The position numbers were made by a program, and so were the translations under genes. Below, in pieces: positions 8,439 through 16,567 of a DNA stretch of 64,000 nt. Numbering within the stretch: position 1 is the first letter of the stretch; every line of letters begins with the position of its first letter. Under the pieces are notes generated by a model. It saw only the letters and a list, made by a program, of their open reading frames with translations. It had not been told where the DNA came from and did not search any database. This DNA comes from Kineobactrum sediminis (GTDB lineage Bacteria > Pseudomonadota > Gammaproteobacteria > Pseudomonadales > Halieaceae): positions 153,145 through 217,144 of the forward strand of contig NZ_PKLZ01000009.1 of the NCBI RefSeq assembly GCF_002868715.1, given 5' to 3'.

Positions 8439-9656
8439 TCAGTCTACCTCGCTCAAACGCCTAACCAGAGGACGGCACGTGGTGCCCTGGACCAGCAGAT
8501 TAAACAGCACCACGCCGAAGACCATGGACTGCACCGTGTACCAGTACGGAAGCTGCACAGGCAGGGTCAGCACCAACGCGATGGCAATGGCGCCGCGCAG
8601 ACCACCCCATACCAGCAGGGGTTTCCAGTTGGAGGGTATGTTGTGATGACGCATCAACAGGGATGACAGCGGTGCGCAACTGTAGACGGTGGCGGCGCGG
8701 CCCACCAGCGCCGAGGCAATGGCAATCACTATGGCCAGCCACTGGTCGATAAACATGGCCGGTACGACCACCAGCCCCATCAGGGTGAAAACCAGGGCAA
8801 TAAACGTGTCACCCAGCCAATCCCAGGTGACCTCGGTGTCCTGCAAAAGCCGTTGCTCAAAACTGCGTAGCCCGGACCGGGCCACCAGTGCGGTGACGAC
8901 CACCGTGATGATGCCAGAAAGTCCCAATAATTCCTGGGCGACATAGAAACTGCCAAAGGCCGATACCACCAGGATCAGGTTGGCAATCACTGAAGACTTG
9001 AGGAACAGCACCAGGATGGCGGCAAGCAGGCCAAACGCGATACCCGTGATAATGCCGCCGATAATATGAATCGCCAGGGCGCCAACAACGGGTAGTGAGG
9101 GCATTTCATTGCTGTTGCTGACAGCCAAACTGAGTATCGCTGTAAACAATACGGCCGCTGCGGCATCGTTGAGCAAACTTTCCCCTTCCACCAAGGTGGC
9201 GATATCTTCTGGTGCTTTTTCAGTACGCAACAGGTTGACTACGGAAATGGGGTCGGTTGCGGCCAGTATGGCGCCTGTCAGCAAGGCCGCAATCCAGGGA
9301 AAGCCCGAGTGATTTACGCCGACATAGATCAACACAGCGGAGATTGCCACACTGATGGCGACGCCCAGGGTGGCAAAGATAAGGATTGGCACCACCCAGC
9401 GTCGTAACATGGCCGGTGAAATATGCCAGGCGGCCTGAAACAGCAGCGGTGGCAGTAACAGGTAAAACACCAGATCCTGAGCATTGCCGGCGCGGATGCC
9501 GGTATCGAGGCCCAGGGGCGCCACCAACAAGCCGCCCATAAAACCGGCGCCAAGGCAGCAAAGAGTCTTGTCAATGCGGGTCAATTTAGCAAGAATCAAC
9601 CCGACCAATGCCAGGGAGAGCAGCGCCAGGGCCTGACCGGTTACCTGGGTAATCAT
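8439..9656 (-). CDS. CPA1-family Na+/H+ antiporter (NhaP-type)
   Basis: This is a 405-residue integral membrane protein with about 12 hydrophobic segments. The CPA1 ion-binding motifs are present: AATDPISVV and GESLLNDAAAAVLF, whose ND pair marks electroneutral exchangers. It probably extrudes Na+ in exchange for H+. I chose ATG 9656; the frame extends to a TTG at 9749, but that part is the shadow of a small upstream frame. The start overlaps that frame's stop as TGATG, so translation may be coupled. A DUF547 gene follows. Confidence 0.88.
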   Translation of the reverse strand: MITQVTGQALALLSLALVGLILAKLTRIDKTLCCLGAGFMGGLLVAPLGLDTGIRAGNAQDLVFYLLLPPLLFQAAWHISPAMLRRWVVPILIFATLGVAISVAISAVLIYVGVNHSGFPWIAALLTGAILAATDPISVVNLLRTEKAPEDIATLVEGESLLNDAAAAVLFTAILSLAVSNSNEMPSLPVVGALAIHIIGGIITGIAFGLLAAILVLFLKSSVIANLILVVSAFGSFYVAQELLGLSGIITVVVTALVARSGLRSFEQRLLQDTEVTWDWLGDTFIALVFTLMGLVVVPAMFIDQWLAIVIAIASALVGRAATVYSCAPLSSLLMRHHNIPSNWKPLLVWGGLRGAIAIALVLTLPVQLPYWYTVQSMVFGVVLFNLLVQGTTCRPLVRRLSEVD

Positions 9657-9745
9657 CAGGTTGCCCACTCGTTGTTGGAGACCACGATATCGAAACTGTT
9701 GTCTTTCAGAGTCGAGCCGTAATACTGCTTGATCCCATCGTGCAT
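9656..9745 (-). pseudogene. 29-codon frame, probably a collapsed arsenite-methyltransferase-like gene
   Basis: The frame starts at ATG 9745 with GGGAG seven bases upstream. The peptide is MHDGIKQYYGSTLKD followed by NSFDIVVSNNEWAT. The first half resembles the N-terminus of ArsM-type methyltransferases (IKxYYGxxL), and FDIVVSN resembles an internal motif of the same enzymes. This suggests a large internal deletion that joined two distant parts. The stop overlaps the antiporter start (TGATG), so it may now act as a translational leader. The identity is an inference from short motifs. Confidence 0.4.
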
Positions 9746-9816
9746 ACAATACTCCCGTGGGTGAGTGCAGTGGTTTTCAGGATCACTATAAGTCAGATGC
9801 GGGGTGAGGGCATTTA

Positions 9817-9830
9817 TTACAGGCCTGTAA
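9817..9830. promoter_or_regulatory. Perfect 14-bp palindrome TTACAGGCCTGTAA
   Basis: An uninterrupted dyad sits about 75 bases upstream of the small frame that leads into the antiporter, and about 215 bases upstream of the divergent peroxiredoxin gene. It has the size and symmetry of a repressor operator. No regulator gene lies next to it, so the binding protein is unknown. The rest of 9746-10044 shows nothing else I can name. Confidence 0.4.
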
Positions 9831-10044
9831 CAAAAATGGATTGTTCGCATCCATCCAACATATTGCTGTTTTATAGGGCCGGTTGCTGACGCAAGGGAGG
9901 GGAAGCAGGAACCACCTGTGGCGCCGCGCCTGTGCTCATGTTGGCTGTATGCCGAGCAGGCCTATGCTTGCGCTTTGCAGCGATTCAATCCGTTGACTAA
10001 CCTGATTCGGGTAGTCATTTGCAAACCCTTGAAGGAGGTAGCCC

Positions 10045-10563
10045 ATGTCAAATCACGCCCAAGTTGATAAACCTTTTCCCCAAACCCAGCTGAAAACCCT
10101 GAGTGGCGACGAGGTGACGCTGGGCAAGCCCCAGAATGATCGCTGGCAGCTGGTTGTGGTCTATCGTGGCTTGCATTGTCCTATCTGCAAAAAGTACCTG
10201 GGGCAACTCAATGCCATGAAAAACGAGCTGGAGGAGATGAAGGTGGATATTGTCACCGTCTCCACGGACCCCAAGGAAAAGGCAAGAAAATTTGCTGAGG
10301 AACTGGGTCTCGATATAGAGGTCGCCTATGGCCTGACTATCGACCGGGCCCGGGAACTGGGACTCTATATTTCCACACCGCTGGATAGTGCCGAGACCGA
10401 TCAGCCCTTTGCCGAGCCCGGCCTGTTTCTGATTCGCCCCGATGGTGGACTCCATGTCAGCGAGGTTTCCAGTGCGCCGTTTTGTCGCCCCGACCTGGAA
10501 TTCATCAAGATGGGTGTGAATTATGTAGTGGAAAAAGACTATCCTCCCCGGGGCATTGGTTAG
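10045..10563 (+). CDS. Peroxiredoxin-like AhpC/TSA-family protein
   Basis: This 172-residue thioredoxin-fold protein has the catalytic motif YRGLHCPICKKY (cysteines 45 and 48). Two cysteines spaced C-x2-C are more like a thiol oxidoreductase than a classical 2-Cys peroxiredoxin. It has no signal peptide and is likely cytoplasmic. GGAGG a few bases before the ATG is strong. The convergent neighbour is a flavodoxin-fold reductase, which suggests a redox role. The physiological substrate is not known. Confidence 0.85.
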   Translation: MSNHAQVDKPFPQTQLKTLSGDEVTLGKPQNDRWQLVVVYRGLHCPICKKYLGQLNAMKNELEEMKVDIVTVSTDPKEKARKFAEELGLDIEVAYGLTIDRARELGLYISTPLDSAETDQPFAEPGLFLIRPDGGLHVSEVSSAPFCRPDLEFIKMGVNYVVEKDYPPRGIG

Positions 10564-10584
10564 ACCGTACCTCGAAACGTTCCG

Positions 10585-11331
10585 TTACCGATAATCCGGA
10601 TTGGGATAGTCAAAACGACAGCCCGCTTGCCAGGCGCTCCGTTGGTTGCCGTGAGCGGGGATACCGCCCGCTTGCTTTAGTAGCAGTGCCAGGTGCATAA
10701 GGTTCCAGGTCATGAAGGTGGCGTTGCGCTGCGTGAAGTCATTTTCAGGACCACCGGAATCTTCATCGGCATAGGAAGGCCCCGGTCCGGCTTCGCCAAT
10801 CCAACCCGCGTCGGCCTGGGGAGGGATGACGTAACCGAGGTGTTGTAAGGCATAAAAAACTGTCATTGCACAGTGCTTGATGCCGTCTTCATTGCCGGTG
10901 ACGATACAGCCGCCAACCCGGCCATAGTAGATGGATTGATCCTTGTCGTTCAGTTTTCCCGATTCTCCATAGAGGCGTTCGATGACGCGCCGACAAACGG
11001 AGCTTTCCTCCCCCAGCCAAATGGGTGTGGCCAGAATGAGGATATCGGCGGCCATTACTTTTTCGCATAATTCCGGCCATTCGTCCGACGCGAAGCCGTG
11101 CTCTCGCATATCGGGATAGACACCGGGCGGTATATCAAGATCCACCGGCCTCACCATATCGACATGGATGCCGTTGGTTTTCATAATCTCGTAGGGCACT
11201 CTGAGTAGGTGTTCCGTGTGAGAGAGGGTGCCGGTGGGTTTCAGGGTACAGTTGAGGAACAGGGCGGATAGATCAGAAAAATCGAAATCGTGAGTGTCAC
11301 ACAGTGCCTGTTGCTTTTTGGTCAGTGTCAT
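10585..11331 (-). CDS. Flavodoxin-family NAD(P)H-dependent oxidoreductase
   Basis: This 248-residue protein has the flavodoxin-like fold of FMN reductases. ALFLNCTLKP is the FMN phosphate loop, ADILILATPIWLGEESSV is the second FMN contact, and GRVGGCIVTGNEDG follows. The N-terminus is about 20 residues longer than minimal members. GGAGG is placed just before the ATG. It heads a minus-strand run with no long gap down to 10585, and the DoxX-like gene lies 28 bases away downstream of its 5' side. The electron acceptor is unknown. Confidence 0.82.
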   Translation of the reverse strand: MTLTKKQQALCDTHDFDFSDLSALFLNCTLKPTGTLSHTEHLLRVPYEIMKTNGIHVDMVRPVDLDIPPGVYPDMREHGFASDEWPELCEKVMAADILILATPIWLGEESSVCRRVIERLYGESGKLNDKDQSIYYGRVGGCIVTGNEDGIKHCAMTVFYALQHLGYVIPPQADAGWIGEAGPGPSYADEDSGGPENDFTQRNATFMTWNLMHLALLLKQAGGIPAHGNQRSAWQAGCRFDYPNPDYR

Positions 11332-11359
11332 TGGGCCTCCTTCTCAGAGCGAGTCGTCG

Positions 11360-11782
11360 CTATCTCTCCGATGCTGCCGATTTGCCGGGATCATCGATAG
11401 TCCAGCGGGTATCCAGATCCCGCAGCATATAAAGCGCGATACAGGCCGCAAGCATTGGCCAGGCCGCGAAGAACAGCAGATTGTTGAAGGCATCCAGATA
11501 CTGCTGCCAGGAAGACAGCGTCGATATGCCGTGGAGTATAAGGACAATTCCGTAGCTATAGCGCTTCATAAACCCGGACACAAAGGCCAGTACCACCACC
11601 AGCTGTAGAAGGCCGATAATCATAAAAGCCGTACTTGAAAGTCCTTCAAGGCCGTAGAAATTTTCAAACACGGCACCGCTATGCTGGGGATTGATTAACT
11701 TGTCCAGTGTCCACATGATCATCACGATAAACACGCCCAGGCGCAGTAGCAGCAGGGCATTGGCAATGCGTTGTTTTTCCAT
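11360..11782 (-). CDS. DoxX-like four-helix membrane protein
   Basis: This 140-residue protein has four predicted membrane helices. LRLGVFIVMIMWTLDKLINP at the start and FMIIGLLQLVVVLAFVSGF in the middle are typical of the DoxX/SURF4-like superfamily. Members are often linked to redox or sulfur metabolism, but their roles vary. It lies 2 bases after the NrtS-like gene on the same strand and before the flavodoxin-type reductase, so the three may be cotranscribed. Confidence 0.7.
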   Translation of the reverse strand: MEKQRIANALLLLRLGVFIVMIMWTLDKLINPQHSGAVFENFYGLEGLSSTAFMIIGLLQLVVVLAFVSGFMKRYSYGIVLILHGISTLSSWQQYLDAFNNLLFFAAWPMLAACIALYMLRDLDTRWTIDDPGKSAASER

Positions 11783-11784
11783 GG

Positions 11785-12063
11785 TCAGTTACCTCGTTGT
11801 TGTTTGCTGTGGTGGTCGAAAACGGATTCGAGATCCTTGGCGACACTGGTCCAGGTAGACACGCAGTAGGGCACGGCAAAGGTCAGCGCCACTTTCAGCC
11901 AGTCGGGCGAGTTGCCGGCAACAATCGTATCTCCCTGGTTGATAAGCACCAGAATGGGGCCTACCACCAGCGCCAGTCTGGTGGCGCGGATCATCGTCTT
12001 GCCATTGATCGCCAGGCGCAATGCAACTTGCATTTTGTTATCGCAACTACTGAGACGCTTCAT
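11785..12063 (-). CDS. NrtS-like small nitrate/nitrite transporter family protein
   Basis: This short membrane protein contains RATRLALVVGPILVLINQGD, then WLKVALTFAVPYCVSTW, the pattern of the NrtS family (two helices around a conserved LINQGD and VPYxVS). The start is uncertain. ATG 12069, 12063 and 12033 are in frame and none has a clear ribosome site; the shortest (82 residues) fits family length best. The 5' end overlaps the preceding exported-protein gene. Transport function is assumed from the family only. Confidence 0.65.
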   Translation of the reverse strand: MKRLSSCDNKMQVALRLAINGKTMIRATRLALVVGPILVLINQGDTIVAGNSPDWLKVALTFAVPYCVSTWTSVAKDLESVFDHHSKQQRGN

Positions 12064-12277
12064 AGACATCAGTGTAGGGATAAAAGCCATACCAGGCGAA
12101 CCAATAGGCGCGTATCGCAGGCAGGGGTTGGCCGTCCGCGTCCAGTGCGACGGCGGTTTGCTGATCTGTCGGGCAGGCAAGACTGCCCTGTAAATCGAAG
12201 CCATTGAGGGTTTCCCCAAGCACCGCCGATGTCGGTACGGGAAGCAGGCAGCACAGTAGCCACAGTAGAATTTTCAT
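12047..12277 (-). CDS. Small exported protein of unknown function
   Basis: This encodes 76 residues from ATG 12277, supported by GAGGTG six bases upstream. A clear signal peptide (MKILLWLLCCLLPVPTSA) precedes a short mature part ending AYWFAWYGFYPYTDVYEA, rich in Trp and Tyr. I do not recognise the family. It overlaps the NrtS-like gene start and is probably cotranscribed with it. The mature segment may contact a quinone or heme partner, but that is a guess from composition. Confidence 0.55.
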   Translation of the reverse strand: MKILLWLLCCLLPVPTSAVLGETLNGFDLQGSLACPTDQQTAVALDADGQPLPAIRAYWFAWYGFYPYTDVYEASQ

Positions 12278-12352
12278 TTTGAACACCTCGAATACCTATG
12301 GCTGGTGCCAATTACGGTCTGGCATCGCACAGAGTTTGTGCGTTTGCTCAGG

Positions 12353-12487
12353 TTAAGAATGCTTTGCATAACGGCGGCAGTGACGGCACATCAACAGGTG
12401 CATTTTCAGGGCGAGCTGCTGGTGGCGGCAAAGGTCGCCGTCTAGCAAATAATCGGCATTCTCAGCGACCTCTCGACACTTCAACAC
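12353..12487 (-). CDS. Minimal zinc-finger anti-sigma (zf-HC2) protein, 44 residues
   Basis: From GTG 12487 the frame reads CREVAENADYLLDGDLC, then HLLMCRHCRRY, the HxxxCxxC zinc-binding pattern of ZAS anti-sigma factors. GAGGA nine bases upstream supports the start. The start overlaps the stop of the sigma-factor fragment, the normal order for an ECF sigma/anti-sigma pair. It has no membrane segment. Since the partner sigma is truncated, this gene is probably a relic. Confidence 0.65.
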   Translation of the reverse strand: MLKCREVAENADYLLDGDLCRHQQLALKMHLLMCRHCRRYAKHS

Positions 12488-12627
12488 TCGCCGGTTTCCT
12501 CATAATGATCCACAACTTTAAACAGTTGGCTTTTCGCTCTATGCAGGATAACTCTGGCATTGGATGCCGAGAGGGAGAGTTCGTTACAAATATCCTCAAA
12601 AGAAAACCCGGCGAGGTTTCCCCTCAT
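12481..12627 (-). pseudogene. C-terminal stub of an ECF sigma factor (region 4)
   Basis: Forty-eight codons from an ATG that overlaps the MFS stop (ATGA) read FSFEDICNELSLSASNARVI followed by LHRAKSQLF. This is the helix-turn-helix of sigma-70 region 4.2. Regions 2 and the linker, over 100 residues, are missing, so a deletion joined the MFS gene to the sigma 3' end. It is followed directly by the zf-HC2 anti-sigma frame. Confidence 0.7.
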
Positions 12628-13364
12628 TCCCCTTGAGGGTTCAAACTCGGATGGGTCTCTTCGCCCCATAACATGACCAGGGAGCCAGAAAGAAACATCG
12701 CAATGGCGACAAACCAGAAACCGCTGGTTACCACTCCGGTAACGTTGGCGATAATGCCGAAGGCCAGCGCACCGATGCCATAGCCAAGGTCACGCCAGCT
12801 CATGAGTGTGAAAACATCCCGGGTAGTTGGATTATCCGATATGTTCCTTGGTAAACGGGCTTTAGGGCCAGTCGCCGCACCGCTGGCATGGCGGGCGCTT
12901 TCGACCTTCGCCCACCCATGGGTTTCGCGGATGGCAATGAGGGTTAGGACAATGGCCAAGCCGATGACAACCGTTCCAAACAGAAACAATCCCATGCGCG
13001 GTCCAAATCCAATCGCGAGATAACCGGTCACGATCCCGGCGCCGGCAACGCCCACATAGCCGGAGAACTCGTTCAGGCCCATTGTCAGCCCCCGTTCATC
13101 GGTCGGGGTGATGTCCATTTTCGCAGTCTGTGTCATTGACCAGCAGAGACCCTGGTTGACCCCCAGCAATACGGTAGCCGCGACAATCCATCCCCATGAA
13201 GGAGCCAGCAGTACCATCACGGGAATCGGGATGGCGGAGAGCCAACCGTACAAGAGAACCTTCTTACGTCCGATACGCTCGGCAAGCCGCCCGGCAACGA
13301 AGTTAAGGGTGCCCTCGACAAAGCCGAAGGCCACCACAAAGGAAGACAGTATGAGAGCGAGATA
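12624..13364 (-). pseudogene. 5'-truncated MFS transporter
   Basis: The frame reads through LALILSSFVVAFGFVEG, then GRLAERIGRKKVLLYGW, the conserved loop between helices 2 and 3 of major facilitator proteins, and continues to the end of the protein. In-frame TAG at 13365-13367 cuts it at the first helices. The sequence also looks shorter than normal around SDNPTTRDVF...GYGIGALAFG. About 245 codons remain of the usual 400. The GTG at 13337 could start translation but would miss helix 1. Confidence 0.7.
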
Positions 13365-13507
13365 CTAGTTGCGGCCTGGCAGCGGCCTGAAGCTTAGCCG
13401 GCCACGCGAGTCCCTGCTCCACTGATCCAGCCAGGAGAGGGACATCTATGCTATCTGAACCGCATTCAATCCAGTCGGCGCCTTGAATGAGATGCTGGAA
13501 TTACTGC

Positions 13508-14881
13508 CTAGATAAAGGTAATGGCCACCTGAAACAAACGCTCCACCTGGGCAACAGAAGCTTTATCCGCAAGGAACAGGATGACGTGATCTTCTGCTTC
13601 AATGACCGTATCTTTCTCCGCAAAAATCACTTTATCCGCTCGCGCAATGGCGCCGACCATGGTGCCCGGCGGCAGGTTCAGGTCACTGATCCTGCGACCG
13701 ACCACCCGCGATGTTTCCGCGTCGCCATGTGCTATGATTTCTATCGCCTCGGCGGCGCCCCTGCGCAGCGAGTGTACGGCCACCACATCGCCCCGGCGAA
13801 TGTGCGCCAGTAGCGCGCCAATGGTGACCTGGGCGGGGGAAATCGCGATATCCAGGGCGGTGCCCTGGACAAGATCCACGTAGCTTGTGCGATTGATGAT
13901 CGCCATGGTTTTGCGCGCGCCGAGGCGCTTGGCGAGCATCGCCGACAACACATTGGTTTCGTCATCATTGGTGAGGGCACAGAATACATCCGTGGCATCA
14001 ATGTCCTCGCTCTCGAGCAATGTGGCCTCGCCTGCCTCACCATGCAGTACTATCGTGCGATGCAGGGACTCGGCCAGGAACCTGCACCGATCCGGGTTTG
14101 ATTCAATCACTTTAACCCGGTAATCGGATTCCAGAAGCTCCGCCAGGCGCTTGCCGATATTACCGCCGCCCGCGATGACAATGCGCCGATAGGGCTTGTC
14201 AAACGGTCGGAAGGCACTGAGAATCGTCGAAATGTCATTCCGTTTGGCGATAAAGAATATTTCGTCATTCGCTTCAATGACCGTCTCGCCAGTCGGCGTA
14301 ATCGCACGATCACGGCGATAGATAGCAACAATGCGCAGTTTGGCTCGGGTCAATTGCTTGAGCCGCTCACGTAGCTGCCGGCCCACCATAGGGCCACCAA
14401 TATCCGCACGCACCGCCACCAGCTGGAGTTTGCCATCGGCAAAATCGAGAATCTGGAGTGCTCCCGGTTGCCTGATCAAGTGACGAATAAACGTGGTGAC
14501 CAGCTTTTCCGGACTGATCAGGAAGTCTACCGGCACCGCACCGGGCGCAAACAGCCGTGGATGGCTCTGGTAATCGGCCGATCGCACCCTCGCCAGCCGG
14601 GTGGGCGTATTGAACAGGGTATAGGCAATCTGGCAGGCCATCATGTTGGTTTCATCGCTGCTGGTTACCGCCAACAGCAAATCAGCGTCTTCAATACCCG
14701 CTTTTCTCAGGACTTCCGGATGTGACGCATGCCCAACCACCGTCCTGAGATCCAGACGGTCTTGCAACGGCTTGAGCAGTTCCGACCGTTGGTCCACAAG
14801 CGTGATGTCATTGGCTTCGTTTACCAGATGCTCGGCGACGGTGGTGCCCACCTGGCCAGCCCCCAGAATAATGATATTCAT
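13508..14881 (-). CDS. trkA: Trk potassium uptake system peripheral protein TrkA
   Basis: This 457-residue cytoplasmic regulator of K+ uptake has two tandem RCK modules. The first nucleotide-binding loop is IIILGAGQVGTTVAEHL at the N-terminus and the second is IVIAGGGNIGKRLAELL near residue 235, each followed by an RCK_C domain. Length matches E. coli TrkA (458). It lies 21 bases after trkH on the same strand, forming an operon. It binds NAD(H)/ATP and gates the TrkH channel. Confidence 0.96.
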   Translation of the reverse strand: MNIIILGAGQVGTTVAEHLVNEANDITLVDQRSELLKPLQDRLDLRTVVGHASHPEVLRKAGIEDADLLLAVTSSDETNMMACQIAYTLFNTPTRLARVRSADYQSHPRLFAPGAVPVDFLISPEKLVTTFIRHLIRQPGALQILDFADGKLQLVAVRADIGGPMVGRQLRERLKQLTRAKLRIVAIYRRDRAITPTGETVIEANDEIFFIAKRNDISTILSAFRPFDKPYRRIVIAGGGNIGKRLAELLESDYRVKVIESNPDRCRFLAESLHRTIVLHGEAGEATLLESEDIDATDVFCALTNDDETNVLSAMLAKRLGARKTMAIINRTSYVDLVQGTALDIAISPAQVTIGALLAHIRRGDVVAVHSLRRGAAEAIEIIAHGDAETSRVVGRRISDLNLPPGTMVGAIARADKVIFAEKDTVIEAEDHVILFLADKASVAQVERLFQVAITFI

Positions 14882-14902
14882 AATGACTCCGTCCGAGCGC
14901 TG

Positions 14903-16348
14903 TCAGTGGCGCCAGTAGGCGGGAAGAAAAAGAATCAGCAGGGTGAATACTTCCAGGCGCCCCACCAGCATGCCCACGACACCCAGCCACTTCACCGTCG
15001 GACTCACCGTGGCAAAGTTGCCGGCAACCTCGCCCAGGCCCGGGCCGAGCAGGTTGATCGTTGCGACCACGGCACCAAAGGCGGATTCAAGATCCAGCCC
15101 GGCCGCCATCATCGCGACTGTCAACAAGAGCGCGGTGACGATGTACAGTACGTAGAAGCCCCAGATCGAAAATAACACGTCCTCGGAGACCGGGCGCCTG
15201 CCCAGCTTGACTACCGACACTGCGCGAGGATGCGCGAGCAGGAACAGCTGGCGCAGTCCGAGACGTGCCAGTAGCATGATGCGCAACACTTTAATGCCAC
15301 CTGCTGTGGAACCGGCGCAGCCACCAATGAAAGAGACGATCACCAGCACCAGGGGAATGTGCAGCGGCCAGTCAGCAAATGTTGCAGTACCGAAGCCGGT
15401 ACTGGTGAGAATGGATGCCACCTGAAACGCGGACTGCCTGAAAGATTCGCTAAAACCCTCATAGGCCCCCGCCAGGAACAAACTCAAGCCTACAATCACC
15501 GTGGCTCCCGCGAAAATCAGGCCATAGGCCTTTGCCTCGGGGTCAGTTGTATAGGGTCTTAGCGAAAGCCGGCGCCAGGCCAGGAAGTGAATGGCGAAAT
15601 TGATCCCGCCGGCGAGCATGAACACAATGGCAATGCCCTCAATCAGTGGGCTGTTATAAAAGCCGATACTGGCATCATGGGTTGAGAATCCCCCGGTGGC
15701 GACGGTGGTATAGGCATGACAGATAGCGTCAAAGGGCGTCATCCCCGCCAGCCAGTAGCAGACGGCGCAGCCCGCGGTAAGCGCCAGGTAAATGAGCCAC
15801 AACATCCGCGCAGTCTGGGCAATCCTGGGGGTCATTTTCTCATGTTTGGCGACCCCGGAGGCCTCGGCCCGGTAAAGCTGCATGCCACCCACGCCGAGCA
15901 GGGGCAGGATCGCGATGGCCAGCACGATGATCCCCATCCCCCCCAGCCACTGGATTTGCTGACGGTGATACAGTATCGAAACCGGGAGACTGTCGAGGCC
16001 GACAATCACCGTCGCCCCGGTTGTGGTAAAGCCTGAAATGGATTCGAAAACGGCGTCGCCGACGCTCAGGTGCAGGCCCAGGACGAACGGTAATGCACCG
16101 ACAATCCCCAGAATTACCCAGAACAGAGTCACCACCAGGAAGCCGTCGCGGATTGACAGCTCCTGTTGTTGTCGAAAATTGGGCAGCCACAGCACCAGGC
16201 CGGCAGCTATTGAGGCCAGCATGGATATCAGGAAGATGCTCCACTGACCGTCGCCATAAAACAGCGCCACCGCAATGGACGGTGCAAAGCCGAGGCTGTA
16301 AAGCACCAGCAAGATACCGAACAGACGGGTTATCGCGCGCCAGTGCAT
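14903..16348 (-). CDS. trkH: Trk potassium uptake channel TrkH
   Basis: This 481-residue membrane protein has the four M1-P-M2 repeats of the Trk/Ktr/HKT family. Filter regions include SGFTTTGATV, YTTVATGGFS, TSTGFGTA and FIGGCAGSTAGGIKVLR. Length is typical. It is the K+-conducting subunit in the inner membrane and works with TrkA encoded downstream. A KdpD/KdpE-like pair is divergent across a 219-base gap that probably holds both promoters. Confidence 0.95.
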   Translation of the reverse strand: MHWRAITRLFGILLVLYSLGFAPSIAVALFYGDGQWSIFLISMLASIAAGLVLWLPNFRQQQELSIRDGFLVVTLFWVILGIVGALPFVLGLHLSVGDAVFESISGFTTTGATVIVGLDSLPVSILYHRQQIQWLGGMGIIVLAIAILPLLGVGGMQLYRAEASGVAKHEKMTPRIAQTARMLWLIYLALTAGCAVCYWLAGMTPFDAICHAYTTVATGGFSTHDASIGFYNSPLIEGIAIVFMLAGGINFAIHFLAWRRLSLRPYTTDPEAKAYGLIFAGATVIVGLSLFLAGAYEGFSESFRQSAFQVASILTSTGFGTATFADWPLHIPLVLVIVSFIGGCAGSTAGGIKVLRIMLLARLGLRQLFLLAHPRAVSVVKLGRRPVSEDVLFSIWGFYVLYIVTALLLTVAMMAAGLDLESAFGAVVATINLLGPGLGEVAGNFATVSPTVKWLGVVGMLVGRLEVFTLLILFLPAYWRH

Positions 16349-16567
16349 TGCTCATACGCCGAACCTGCGACGCCTGTTGCCATTGTCAGCATGCTAAAAT
16401 GCCCCGATCTTCAATGATCGGGATTATCAACACTGTTCCGGAACCGGTCACATAAAAAGAGTGTAAGATCTTTATGCGGTTTTTACTTTATGATCGGGGC
16501 CAACGAAGATTGCACCTTCGCCAGCGTACAGTAAAGCCACAAGCACAAAGCAGAAAGCACACGGGCA

